Below are positions 1 to 7,567 of a stretch of 38,159 nt of DNA, one piece after another. Under the pieces are notes generated by a model that did not search any database, had not been told where the DNA came from, and saw nothing but the letters and a program-made list of their open reading frames with translations. The DNA comes from Dyella ginsengisoli LA-4. GTDB taxonomy: Bacteria > Pseudomonadota > Gammaproteobacteria > Xanthomonadales > Rhodanobacteraceae. Position 1 is the stretch's first letter. Every line of letters starts with the position of its first letter. The translations under genes were made by a program, and so were the position numbers. The DNA lies in NCBI RefSeq assembly GCF_000334915.1, contig NZ_AMSF01000077.1, positions 1-38,159 of the forward strand. Direction: 5' to 3'.

Positions 1-15
1 GGGGGGGGGGGGGGG
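1..15. other. Run of 15 G at the window edge
   Basis: The first 15 bases are all G. In frame they would extend the following partial gene as a glycine run, which is possible in a Gly-rich protein. A terminal poly-G run is also a known artefact of two-colour short-read sequencing, so the true upstream sequence may be missing or wrong here. Confidence 0.6.
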
Positions 16-251
16 CGGTTGGGCTGGCTGGGGCACTTACCGCGGGCGGGGACTTAGTGGGTGATGCTGTGTCGGGGATTCCCTCCATCTCCGGAGGGGT
101 ATTAAGCGATGTAGATTCTGCCCTGAACTCGGCATGGACGGGTATAGCATCCGGAAGTATTGGTGCATACAACTCCGCCTCACAGTACGGTTCGCAAGTA
201 CAACAAAAAATGCAGCAAGATTGGACTGAATTGCAACAATCATTGCATTGA
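3..251 (+). CDS. C-terminal fragment of a Gly/Ala-rich protein, possible polymorphic toxin C-terminus
   Basis: The frame is open from the first bases to a TGA at 249-251, so the 5' part lies outside the window. The visible stretch has a glycine run, a hydrophobic Gly/Ala-rich segment (AVGLAGALTAGG), then a polar Ser/Gln-rich tail ending in LQQSLH. I do not recognise a family. A small hydrophobic segment in a large protein's C-terminus, with a membrane-protein gene starting immediately after, is the pattern seen for pore-forming or membrane-targeted effectors (Rhs or type VI type) and their immunity proteins. That role is inference from context only. Base composition is clearly less GC-rich than the rest of the window, consistent with transferred DNA. 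An internal GTG at 57 could also start a short protein, but the upstream open frame argues for a longer gene. Confidence 0.5.
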   Translation, partial: GGGGAVGLAGALTAGGDLVGDAVSGIPSISGGVLSDVDSALNSAWTGIASGSIGAYNSASQYGSQVQQKMQQDWTELQQSLH

Positions 252-256
252 TAAAA

Positions 257-751
257 ATGAACAACTATTTCCCCTTTTTGGGCGTTGGTGTGTGTGTAGG
301 CATCGCCGTATTGCCGGCTATTTTCAACTTGTTTGGTGGTGCGGGCGGTGAGAACATCTATAAATACTCTCGAGGCTTCCGGGTGCTTCTATGGATGAGT
401 TCATTGTGCATCTTATTTTCCGGAGTTGCGATCAGGGTTCTTGGGTCAAACCCTGGTCCAAGTGACATGCAGTTAGTGTTATCGGTCCTTTTAGGATTGT
501 TGTTAGTAATTGGATGCGTGTACACCGATAAGTACCAGATATTGTTAACCGCGGACGGCATTGAGTTTGGTGCGTTTCGTAAGGTATTTATTCGTTACAG
601 CGAGATAACGGGTCTGCGAAGAATTTCTGGTCGTACCCCGATACTTGAAATACACACTGGCGAAAGAGCGTACAGCCTTTCCGGAAACATTCAGGGGTTT
701 GGAGGGCTTTGTGAATTTCTCGAAAGAAACTGTGGAAAAAAATTTAAGTGA
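257..751 (+). CDS. Small inner-membrane protein, possible immunity protein
   Basis: About 164 residues from the ATG at 257; a TTG at 248 would add three and overlap the upstream stop. Three hydrophobic stretches are visible near the N-terminus: around FPFLGVGVCVGIAVLPAIF, around VLLWMSSLCILFSGVAI, and LVLSVLLGLLLVIGCVY. A soluble C-terminal part of about 65 residues follows, with short beta-like segments (KYQILLTADGIEF, PILEIHTGERAYSL). Such a tail recalls bacterial PH-like domains of small membrane proteins, but I cannot name the family. It follows the upstream fragment with essentially no gap, so the two are probably co-transcribed. A membrane-anchored partner fits an immunity protein against a membrane-active toxin; this is inference. 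GC content is low like its neighbour, so both probably arrived together. Confidence 0.7.
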   Translation: MNNYFPFLGVGVCVGIAVLPAIFNLFGGAGGENIYKYSRGFRVLLWMSSLCILFSGVAIRVLGSNPGPSDMQLVLSVLLGLLLVIGCVYTDKYQILLTADGIEFGAFRKVFIRYSEITGLRRISGRTPILEIHTGERAYSLSGNIQGFGGLCEFLERNCGKKFK

Positions 752-890
752 TAAAAGAGAATGGGTGTCGATTTTTGGCCGGTGAGCAAGACCATTTAAT
801 TTGAAGTCGCCATCCCAGCCGGATCAGGTTTGCTTTGGGAGCGGCAGTCGGACTGTCGGGCGGTCGCGCCCGTGACGGCGCGACTCACGC

Positions 891-1061
891 CGCACCAAGC
901 GCGAGCGGGTACATCGGCGTCGCTACCTGAGGTTGGCCGAGGCCCGGCGTGATGTGTTCGACTACATCGAACGGTTCCACAATCCGATCATCCAGCGAAT
1001 GCTCGATGCTAGAGATCAGGCCGTCAGGCTCTTAACCCAACCGTCCGTGGAAACGGGGTAG
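891..1061 (+). pseudogene. IS3-family transposase (OrfB) C-terminal remnant
   Basis: The frame ending at the TAG 1059-1061 encodes a recognisable end of an IS3-type DDE transposase: EARRDVFDYIERFHNP (939-986), then a tail ending LTQPSVETG, a common terminus in this family. Nothing recognisable as transposase lies upstream, and an in-frame stop at 873-875 closes the frame, so only the last ~55 residues survive. The bases just after the stop (1061-1075, GAACCCGGGGCGATG) resemble a degraded terminal inverted repeat. The element is dead and marks an old insertion. Confidence 0.8.
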
Positions 1062-1309
1062 AACCCGGGGCGATGTACAAACATTGGTGTCAGACGGCCG
1101 CAGTTAGGTCCCAAGACCCCATCTACTGGGACCTTGAGCGACTGCTCACGATATGAATCTTCGCGACACCAAGCAGCCCCGTTCGCCCTCCTACATGTCG
1201 CCGTATGGCCGACTGTGCCTGACCCACCCCCGATAACCGGGCCATCAGCTGGTGGAGACGACGTCCCCCCACTTTTGAGTAGCGGGACGGTTTAGAGTCC
1301 AAGGTCACT

Positions 1310-1385
1310 TTACTTCTTGGCATAGGCGGCAGGCGTCAGCCCGCCCCAGAGCCTTCTTCGGTCGCTCCTGGTTGTGTTCCCGCCG
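1310..1385 (-). pseudogene. Second IS3-family transposase C-terminal remnant, frameshifted
   Basis: On the minus strand, 1385 to about 1346 reads RREHNQERPKKALG. The adjacent frame then reads GGLTPAAYAKK to a TAA at 1310-1312. Joined, they give the typical end of another IS3 transposase lineage. The join needs removal of one base: the plus strand has four C at 1344-1347 where three would keep the frame. Sequence further upstream on this strand is not recognisable as transposase. Beyond the stop, 1255-1305 holds a motif-rich stretch (GGACTCTAAACCG and GGGGGGACGTC on the minus strand) like the terminal region of such elements. It differs from, and opposes, the remnant at 891-1061. Confidence 0.72.
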
Positions 1386-1742
1386 ACAGCGATCGGCCTG
1401 CCTGTCTCGCTCTGCGATGCCGGGCAAGGCACAGGGACGGCGCACGTCCGAAGCACGAACCTGACACCTGGCCCGGATCCATGGGCGTCGTGACCGCGAT
1501 TTGTCGAGGTGCCCGGGCGCAGCGGAGTGACGGGCCGGTGGCAAACGGAACCTCGGAGCACCCTGCGGCCGATATACCAAGCCGCCCCTCCAGAAGGACG
1601 CCCTTCCACTGTCTCGACCGGAGCGAACCCGTACCGGCGCCTTTGCGAGGCGCCCCGGGCGTGGAAGTCGTCTCGAGCATTGGCGTCGTCGTCGCGCCGG
1701 GGCGAGGCTGCCAACGCGCTCACCAACCGGCGTCGTGGGCAG
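1386..1742. other. Unassigned region after IS remnants
   Basis: About 357 bases between the transposase remnant and the XRE gene. Several overlapping frames are open on both strands, as expected from high GC, but none has a convincing start, ribosome site or recognisable protein. It is probably decayed DNA from earlier insertions. Confidence 0.5.
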
Positions 1743-2102
1743 TCAGGGGGAAGAGGGGAACTTGCCCGATCGGCCCGGAGCGCGCATCCGCTGGCGGCGC
1801 TTGCTCTTGCGCATGAGCGACGCCACCGCCGCAGCCATGCTCTCCTCGCTCACCAGCCGGTAATCGCGGTGATCGAGGAACGCGTCCATCAGAACGCCCG
1901 CGTCGACACCCAGCGCTTCGCAATAATTGACGAATTCCATGATGTCGATCCGGCGCTCGCCGCGCTCGCACTTCGAAACGTAGGACTGCGTCGTGCGCAG
2001 CCGTTGAGCCAGCTCCGTCTGGGTGATGTCCAGTGATTCGCGGACCTGCTGCATGAAAGCCAGCAGCAGGTGGTAGTCGTCCTTATGGATGGTTCGCGTC
2101 AT
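1743..2102 (-). CDS. XRE-family helix-turn-helix transcriptional regulator
   Basis: A 119-residue protein. Residues ~10-70 form a Cro/C1-type HTH: VRESLDITQTELAQRLRTTQSYVSKCERGERRIDIMEF has the usual helix 2-turn-helix 3 layout (TQTELAQRL, then TTQSYVSKCERG). Residues 70-100 are helical (VDAGVLMDAFLDHRDYRLV), and the last 20 are basic and probably disordered (RKSKRRQRMRAPGRSGK). It is chromosomal in style, like small single-domain repressors of phage or toxin-antitoxin origin; no toxin partner lies beside it. It is transcribed away from the chemoreceptor at 2355, leaving ~250 bases of shared upstream DNA. Its target is unknown. It sits next to IS debris, so it may itself be part of the accessory edge. 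Confidence 0.88.
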   Translation of the reverse strand: MTRTIHKDDYHLLLAFMQQVRESLDITQTELAQRLRTTQSYVSKCERGERRIDIMEFVNYCEALGVDAGVLMDAFLDHRDYRLVSEESMAAAVASLMRKSKRRQRMRAPGRSGKFPSSP

Positions 2103-2354
2103 TGCGCCGCCACTGTGTTTCAGGGCACCGTAGATTTCGCGTGCAAATAGTCCAAAACGGAATATTTCACGTTTAAGATCGAACGCTCGGGGTCGTTAAC
2201 GATGCACGCCAGCCGATCGCTTTCCGCTGGCCGCCAGACGAACGCCCAGCGCGTCGTCCGGCATCGCGACTTATCGGACATACATGCCCCGAACCGCTCG
2301 GCACCACGGGTCCGCCGAGCCCCACTCGGGCACCACGCTTTCTGGAGAACGCAC

Positions 2355-4010
2355 ATGCAATTCCCGCAGTGGTCGATCAAAGTCAGGTTGATAGTCACGC
2401 TAGGCACGCTCTCGGCCTTGTTGGCCGCGGTCGGCGTCATGGGCATGGTGGACCTGTCCGGCAGCAACGTCGCCCTGCGCGACATGCACGCCAACAAGCT
2501 GGTTCCCGCGATGGCGCTGGCCCAGGCGCTGGACCTGCTGGGCAGCGAACGGACCTCGGTACACCGGGCGATCGGCTCGCGCGATCCCGCCCACGCCGCG
2601 TCCGCCGAGCAGGCACTGCAGACCGACGCCGGCGACCTGAAACAGTTCCTGGGCACCTTCCACCAGGCCAGCCTCTCGCCGCAGGAAGCCGCCATCGGCC
2701 AGCACCTGGACGCGGACCGCAGCGCGTTCCAGCAAGCGATGAACTCGGCGGTCTCCGATCTGGCCGCCAAGCACTACGACCAGGCCACCCAGACCATGGA
2801 CGGGCCGGCTGAAAAGGACTACGGCGCCCTGCGCCACGACATCGGCGCCCTGTTCAACCTGCAGGAAAAGATCGCCTCGGCCTCCTTCGCCACCGACGAG
2901 GCGCGCGAGTCGCGTGCGGCGGAAACGACCATCGGCGCCATTGCGCTCGGCCTGCTGCTCGCCGGCGCGATCGGCTTCCAGCTGGTGCGCTCGATCTCCC
3001 GCTCGCTCGCCGAAGCGGTGCGCGTGGCCGACAACATCGCCGGCGGCAAGCTCAACAACCGGGTGGAACGGATCTCCGGCGACGAAGTCGGCAAGCTGCT
3101 GCTGTCGCTGTCGCGGATGGACGCGAAACTGGCCGAGGTGGTGGCGGATGTCCGCGCCGGCTCCGAGTCGGTGAGTGCCGCGGCGCGGCAGATCGCCCAG
3201 GGCAACGACGACCTCAGCCAGCGCACCCAGGAGCAGGCGTCGAGCCTGGAGGAAACCGCCTCCTCGATGGAGGAGATGACCGCCACCGTGCGGCAGAACG
3301 CCGACAACGCCGTGCACGCCAATCATCTGGCCCGCGGTGCACGCGAGCAGGCCGAGCACGGCGGCAGTGTCGTGCAGCGTACCGTCGAGGCGATGGAGCA
3401 GATCTCCGCCTCGAGCCAGAAGATCGCCGACATCGTCGGCCTGATCGACGAGATCGCGTTCCAGACCAACCTGCTCGCGCTCAACGCCGCCGTCGAGGCC
3501 GCCCGCGCCGGCGACCAGGGCCGCGGTTTCGCGGTGGTCGCATCCGAAGTGCGCAACCTGGCACAGCGCAGCGCCGCCGCCGCCCGGGAGATCAAGGGCC
3601 TGATCGGCGACAGCTCGGAGCGCGTCCGACTGGGTGCCGAACTGGTCGACGAATCGGGACGCGCGCTGGCGGGCATCGTCGACAGCGTGAAGAAGGTCAC
3701 CGACATCGTCTCGGAGATCGCGGCGGCCAGCTCGGAGCAGTCCGCCGGCATCGAGCAGGTGAACCTCGCCGTGACCCAGATGGACGAGGTCACCCAGCAG
3801 AACGCGGCGCTTGTCGAGGAAGCGGCTTCGGCCAGCCGGGCGATGGAAGATCAGGCCATGAGCCTGCGCCGCCAGGTCGCCTATTTCCGGCTCGACGACG
3901 CGGCACCCTCCCCCGCCGGAGAGGCAGCGAAGCCGTCCCGCCCGGTCGCGTCGACGGTTTCCACCGCCCCGCTCGCCGTCGCTGCGGCGGGAGGCTGGAA
4001 CGAGTTCTGA
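2355..4010 (+). CDS. Methyl-accepting chemotaxis protein with C-terminal CheR/CheB tether
   Basis: A 551-residue transmembrane chemoreceptor. The start at 2355 follows GGAGAA at 2344-2349; the frame is open further up but without a good start. TM1 lies at ~10-32, a four-helix-bundle-like periplasmic sensor at ~33-190 (conserved-looking LGSERTSVHRAI), TM2 at ~192-211, HAMP at ~212-264 and the signalling domain from ~275. The hairpin tip carries [23 protein letters not shown] and the adaptation regions hold Glu/Gln-rich pairs (EQASSLEETASSMEEM). After a Pro/Ala linker the protein ends in GWNEF, matching the xWxxF pentapeptide that docks the methyltransferase CheR and methylesterase CheB in Tar/Tsr-type receptors. 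No sensed ligand can be read. A strong hairpin follows the gene, and the c-di-GMP enzyme starts ~95 bases downstream. Confidence 0.95.
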   Translation: MQFPQWSIKVRLIVTLGTLSALLAAVGVMGMVDLSGSNVALRDMHANKLVPAMALAQALDLLGSERTSVHRAIGSRDPAHAASAEQALQTDAGDLKQFLGTFHQASLSPQEAAIGQHLDADRSAFQQAMNSAVSDLAAKHYDQATQTMDGPAEKDYGALRHDIGALFNLQEKIASASFATDEARESRAAETTIGAIALGLLLAGAIGFQLVRSISRSLAEAVRVADNIAGGKLNNRVERISGDEVGKLLLSLSRMDAKLAEVVADVRAGSESVSAAARQIAQGNDDLSQRTQEQASSLEETASSMEEMTATVRQNADNAVHANHLARGAREQAEHGGSVVQRTVEAMEQISASSQKIADIVGLIDEIAFQTNLLALNAAVEAARAGDQGRGFAVVASEVRNLAQRSAAAAREIKGLIGDSSERVRLGAELVDESGRALAGIVDSVKKVTDIVSEIAAASSEQSAGIEQVNLAVTQMDEVTQQNAALVEEAASASRAMEDQAMSLRRQVAYFRLDDAAPSPAGEAAKPSRPVASTVSTAPLAVAAAGGWNEF

Positions 4011-4024
4011 GCGGTGCCCCGGCA

Positions 4025-4053
4025 GCCCCGCATCGTGCGATGCGATGCGGGGC
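4025..4053 (+). terminator. Strong hairpin between chemoreceptor and GGDEF-EAL gene
   Basis: GCCCCGCATCG (4025-4035) and CGATGCGGGGC (4043-4053) form a perfect 11-bp stem with a 7-base loop, 15 bases after the receptor stop. There is no T run after it, so it is not a textbook intrinsic terminator. It may be a partial terminator or an mRNA 3' stabiliser. Confidence 0.5.
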
Positions 4054-4104
4054 CACGCTGACTTTGCGACGTACCCCCTCTTCAATTCCGGGAGCATCGA
4101 GTCA

Positions 4105-6000
4105 ATGCGGAACAGCATGGAGACACTGGCCGAGCTGCAGCGGCAGCCAAGGTTGCTCGCGAAACGCTACTTCCTGCTGGGCCTGGCCTGGATCGCGGTC
4201 TCCGACTCCATCGCCGTGGCCCTGTCGCCGGGAAATTGGACAGACATCTATGTTGCCTCCAAGGGCCTGCTGTTCGTGGTGCTGTCGGCGGTGTTCATCT
4301 ATGGCCTGCAGCGCCGCGCCGTCGACCGCTTCCTGCAGAGTCGATCCCGGCTGGATCGCCTCGAGCGCAGTTACTCCCGGCTGGTCGACAACCTGCCGTT
4401 GCCGTGTTTCGTGGTCCACCCGCAACACGGCCACATCCTGGAGGCGAACCGGGCCGCCAACGACACCTACGGCATGCAGGCGCCGGCCGGACGCATCCGT
4501 CGACTGGCGGACCTGGATACCGCTCCGCGCCTCGCGCTTCCGGATGCACCTGGCGAGCAACTGGCCCGACACCGGCGCGCCGACGGCAGCGATGCGGACG
4601 TGCGCCTGCTGAGCACGCGCCTGGGGCGCGAGGAAGGCGACGTGGATCTGGTGGTCTGCCTGGATATCACCGCGCAGCTCCACGAACAGGAGCTGCAGCG
4701 CCTGCGTGCCGGCATCGATCCGCTGACCGGCCTGCCGACCCGCGGCGTGCTGCACGAGCGGATCGGCCGGTCCATCCGCACGGCGCCGGACGGCCACCGG
4801 ATGGCCGTGCTGTTCATCGATCTGGATCACTTCAAGCTGATCAACGACGTCCAGGGCCATCCGGCCGGCGATCGCCACCTGCGCGACATCGCCATGCGGA
4901 TCGGCGCATTCGCGGACCGCCACGTGAGCGTGGGCCGCTTCGGGGGCGACGAGTTCATCGTGTTGATGACCGGCCTCGACGACGACGAAGCACCGGTTCG
5001 GCTGGCACGCGACATCCGCGCCGCGGTCGCCGAAGCCGTCTGCACCGACGACTTCGGGGTCGCCGGCACGTGCAGCATCGGCATCGCATGGTGGCCCGAG
5101 CACGGAGCGGATGCCGACACCCTGCTCAGTGCGGGCGATGCCGCGCTTGCCCACGCGAAGCAGAGCGGTCGCGACCGGATCGTGGCCTTCGATCCGAGCA
5201 TGCGGCGTGCGGCCACCCGCTACGTATCGCTGGTGCAGGGGCTGCGCCAGGCCCTGGCGGCCGGTCGCATACGGTTCCGCTACCAGCCCCAGTACTGCCT
5301 CTCGACCGGGGAGGTGGTCGGCGTCGAGGCACTGAGCACCTGGCACGAGCCCGATGGCTCGGAGGTCAAGGCCAGCGAGTTCATCCCGGTCGCCGAACGC
5401 AGCGGCCAGATCGTCGAGCTCGGCCTGCTTGCCCTGCGCGAGTCGCTGGCGCAGCTGGGCGCGTGGAGCCGCGGCGGGGTCTACCGCGGCCCGATCGCGG
5501 TCAACGTGTCGCCGGTGCAGCTGCGTCAGCACGGCTTCGTCGACCAGGTCCACGCCTCGATCATCGCCTCGGGGCTGCGGATGGACCGGGTGGAACTGGA
5601 GATCACCGAGACGGTGGCGCTGCATCTGGACGATGAGCTCCGCACCAGTCTGATCCGGCTGGCCGCCATGGGCGTCACCATCGCCATCGACGACTTCGGT
5701 CGCGGCTACTCCAGCCTCTCGCACTTCAAGCGCCTGCCGATCGGCAAGGTGAAGATCGACGCCTCGTTCGTACGCAACGTGGACCGGCTGACCGACAGCC
5801 AGGCGATCGTCAGCTCGATGCTGCAGATGGCCGCCTCGCTGGGCATCGGCACGGTCGCCGAGGGCGTGGAGCGGATCGAGGAGGCGCGCTGGCTGCGTGA
5901 CCATGGCTGCGACGCGGTGCAGGGGTATCTGCTCGGCCGTCCGGCCGCGGCCGACCGGCTCGACCTGGCGCGCAGCAGGGCGCTCGACCCGCCTGCCTGA
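4105..6000 (+). CDS. Membrane PAS-GGDEF-EAL protein (c-di-GMP turnover)
   Basis: A 631-residue protein counted from the ATG at 4105. An ATG at 4045 is in frame but lies inside the hairpin with no ribosome site; 4120 is a further option. Two hydrophobic segments (~22-40 and ~49-68) anchor it, followed by a PAS-like domain (~90-190, LVDNLPLPCFVVHPQHG). The GGDEF domain has DLDHFKLIND and an intact GGDEF at ~280-284, but the allosteric RxxD inhibition site is absent (ADRHVSV in its place). The EAL domain has EAL at ~408-410, NVSPVQL, ELEITE, DDFGRGYSSL, KID and AEGVE, all the residues expected for phosphodiesterase activity. Both activities are therefore plausible. PAS may sense redox, light or a ligand; unknown. 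It is likely linked functionally to the receptor upstream. Confidence 0.94.
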   Translation: MRNSMETLAELQRQPRLLAKRYFLLGLAWIAVSDSIAVALSPGNWTDIYVASKGLLFVVLSAVFIYGLQRRAVDRFLQSRSRLDRLERSYSRLVDNLPLPCFVVHPQHGHILEANRAANDTYGMQAPAGRIRRLADLDTAPRLALPDAPGEQLARHRRADGSDADVRLLSTRLGREEGDVDLVVCLDITAQLHEQELQRLRAGIDPLTGLPTRGVLHERIGRSIRTAPDGHRMAVLFIDLDHFKLINDVQGHPAGDRHLRDIAMRIGAFADRHVSVGRFGGDEFIVLMTGLDDDEAPVRLARDIRAAVAEAVCTDDFGVAGTCSIGIAWWPEHGADADTLLSAGDAALAHAKQSGRDRIVAFDPSMRRAATRYVSLVQGLRQALAAGRIRFRYQPQYCLSTGEVVGVEALSTWHEPDGSEVKASEFIPVAERSGQIVELGLLALRESLAQLGAWSRGGVYRGPIAVNVSPVQLRQHGFVDQVHASIIASGLRMDRVELEITETVALHLDDELRTSLIRLAAMGVTIAIDDFGRGYSSLSHFKRLPIGKVKIDASFVRNVDRLTDSQAIVSSMLQMAASLGIGTVAEGVERIEEARWLRDHGCDAVQGYLLGRPAAADRLDLARSRALDPPA

Positions 6001-6017
6001 TCCCGCCTTCTCCCAGG

Positions 6018-6998
6018 ATGACGGCCCGCGGTGGCGCGTCGGCATGTCGCACGTCCACCGCGTTGGCGGCAGGCGGCCCGAGGCGCACACTGGCGACTCC
6101 GGCGGATGCCCACGCTTCGAATCCCATGCCGCGAGACAAACACCGCAGCGATCGCAGGCAACGGACCGCCATCGACACCACGCACGAGGCCCCGGGTCCG
6201 CGGCTCGCGGCCGCCGCCGATCGCGAGTGTCGCCGGATCGTGCGTGCCCTGGCCGACACCCGCCACCGCCATCACGGCATCCATCGGGCGCGCAAGGCGA
6301 TCCGCACGCTGCGCGCCCAGCTTGGCCTGCTGAAGCCTGCGCTCGACCGGCCCGATCGCGAGCGCCTGCGCCGGATCGATGCGCGGCTGAAGCGGCTGTG
6401 CCGGAGCCTGTCGCCACTGCGTGACGCCCACGTGGCCGCCGTGACGGCCAGCACGCTGCGCGGTGCGGTGACGCCGGCCGCACGATCGGCACTCGAAGCG
6501 GCACTGGTGGCCCGCCGCGACGAGACCCTGGAAAACGCGTTGCACCAGGACCCGGGCTTCCGCGACCGACGCCAAGCCATGGCAGCCATCCGTACCGAGG
6601 TCGCCGCCCTGCCCTGGCACGGCCTGGACGAGCGTGCCGCCAAGCGCGCACTTCGACGTAGCCGCAAGCGTGCCGAGCGTGCGGAGGGCAAGGCCCGCCG
6701 CCTACCCACATCGCCGATGCGACACCGCTGGCGACGACGCCTGCGCCGGCTGCGCCTGCAACTGGAAGCGTTCGGTGCAGCGCTACCCGCCGGCCCCGAC
6801 GCCGTGCCGACGCACACGCCCGGACATCACGCGCTCAAGCAGCAGACCGACCGTCTCGGCCACCTGCAGGACGTGCAGCTGATGTGCCGGCTGGCACGGC
6901 GGATCGCCCCGGTCCGCAACGACCCGATACTGCGCGCCGCCCTGGCCGCGGCGATGCGCGAGGCACGCGCCGGCTTCGCCGCCGATCACCGCGGATGA
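6018..6998 (+). CDS. CHAD domain-containing protein
   Basis: Up to 326 residues from the ATG at 6018, or 290 from the ATG at 6126. The first ~36 residues are low-complexity, so the shorter form is quite possible; neither start has a strong ribosome site. The body is a CHAD domain, a helical, His- and Arg-rich fold that binds polyphosphate: HHGIHRARKAIRTLRAQL, then SPLRDAHV, and in the second half a matching RKRAERAEGKARRL and HALKQQTDRLGHLQDVQLM. CHAD proteins are often associated with polyphosphate granules or with CYTH triphosphatases; no CYTH domain is present here. It follows the GGDEF-EAL gene by 17 bases, so co-transcription is likely, although no functional link is known to me. The protein is strikingly basic. 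Confidence 0.9.
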   Translation: MTARGGASACRTSTALAAGGPRRTLATPADAHASNPMPRDKHRSDRRQRTAIDTTHEAPGPRLAAAADRECRRIVRALADTRHRHHGIHRARKAIRTLRAQLGLLKPALDRPDRERLRRIDARLKRLCRSLSPLRDAHVAAVTASTLRGAVTPAARSALEAALVARRDETLENALHQDPGFRDRRQAMAAIRTEVAALPWHGLDERAAKRALRRSRKRAERAEGKARRLPTSPMRHRWRRRLRRLRLQLEAFGAALPAGPDAVPTHTPGHHALKQQTDRLGHLQDVQLMCRLARRIAPVRNDPILRAALAAAMREARAGFAADHRG

Positions 6999-7049
6999 GG
7001 GCCCGCCGCGCGCCCGGGTCACGGCGCGGCGAGCCGGGTACTGGGCTGG

Positions 7050-7066
7050 TCACGCCCGGGGCGTGA
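7050..7066. terminator. Palindrome between convergent genes
   Basis: TCACGCCC G GGGCGTGA, 8-bp arms with a single central base, sits between the ends of the convergent CHAD gene and the minus-strand membrane protein. There is no T run on either side. It may act as a weak bidirectional terminator. Confidence 0.3.
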
Positions 7067-7072
7067 GCCGGG

Positions 7073-7567
7073 CTAGTCCTGAATCTCCCACGCGCGGGTC
7101 CTGAAATCGAACGACCACACGGCGAACGGCATGTAGGTCACCGCGTAGAAAAAGTGCGGCACCTGCCCCTCCTGCTCGTAGCCGGCGAGGTCCAGCCTGG
7201 CGGCCAGACCATCGTGCGACAGGCCGATTTCGGTGAGATCGTCGGGGTATCGATGATGGACAGCGTGGAAGTGCTCGATTTCCGCGACGATGGCATCCGC
7301 ATGGCTACGCGCCACCGCATGCCGCCAACCCTGGACAGCCGCCACCACCAGCAGTGCGGCCACCCACGCCCCGAACACAGCGGCCAGGTGCGCTCGCGTT
7401 TCCGGCCTCCGGATGAACCGCGAAGCGGCGACGGGCAGCCAGATCAGCAGCCCCAGCACGACCACGTAGGCCATGAAACCGGCGTAGGGTGCCGACAGCA
7501 ACGCAGCCGTCAGTGCCGCCATTGCGATCGAGCCCCGAAGCGGGCGCAGGCGCTGCGCCAATCGCAT
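7073..7567 (-). CDS. Small membrane protein with pilin-like C-terminal segment
   Basis: 164 residues from the ATG at 7567. Its first base is the last base of the upstream gene's stop (TGATG overlap), so translation is coupled. Three hydrophobic segments: ~15-30, ~32-48 and ~63-80 (VFGAWVAALLVVAAVQGW). The C-terminal part then carries ADAIVAEIEHFHAVHHRYPDDL, resembling the short helix and YPxxL motif found after the stalk of type II/IV pseudopilins and related small proteins. A prepilin peptidase site is not seen, so this is more likely a convergent short motif. I do not recognise the family. It is the third gene of a PadR-controlled unit. Confidence 0.75.
   Translation of the reverse strand: MRLAQRLRPLRGSIAMAALTAALLSAPYAGFMAYVVVLGLLIWLPVAASRFIRRPETRAHLAAVFGAWVAALLVVAAVQGWRHAVARSHADAIVAEIEHFHAVHHRYPDDLTEIGLSHDGLAARLDLAGYEQEGQVPHFFYAVTYMPFAVWSFDFRTRAWEIQD

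Noticed and set aside
1481-2036. Open frames on the plus strand over the unassigned region and the XRE gene
   Set aside because: Pro/Arg/Ala-rich without domain or ribosome site, and they overlap the better-supported XRE gene.
2170-2220. A possible FliA-like promoter upstream of the first chemoreceptor
   Set aside because: The best candidate (TTAAGATC then GTCGTTAA) matches only 5 and 6 of 8 bases and lies far from the start, too weak to call.
6112-6128. A tRNA T-arm-like sequence (TTCGAATCC)
   Set aside because: No acceptor, D or anticodon arms around it.
4102-6711. An 869-residue open frame opposite the GGDEF-EAL gene
   Set aside because: Same antisense effect; no recognisable protein and no ribosome site.
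7031-7075. Direct repeats GAGCCGGG in the convergent intergenic region
   Set aside because: Only eight bases in GC-rich DNA; expected by chance.
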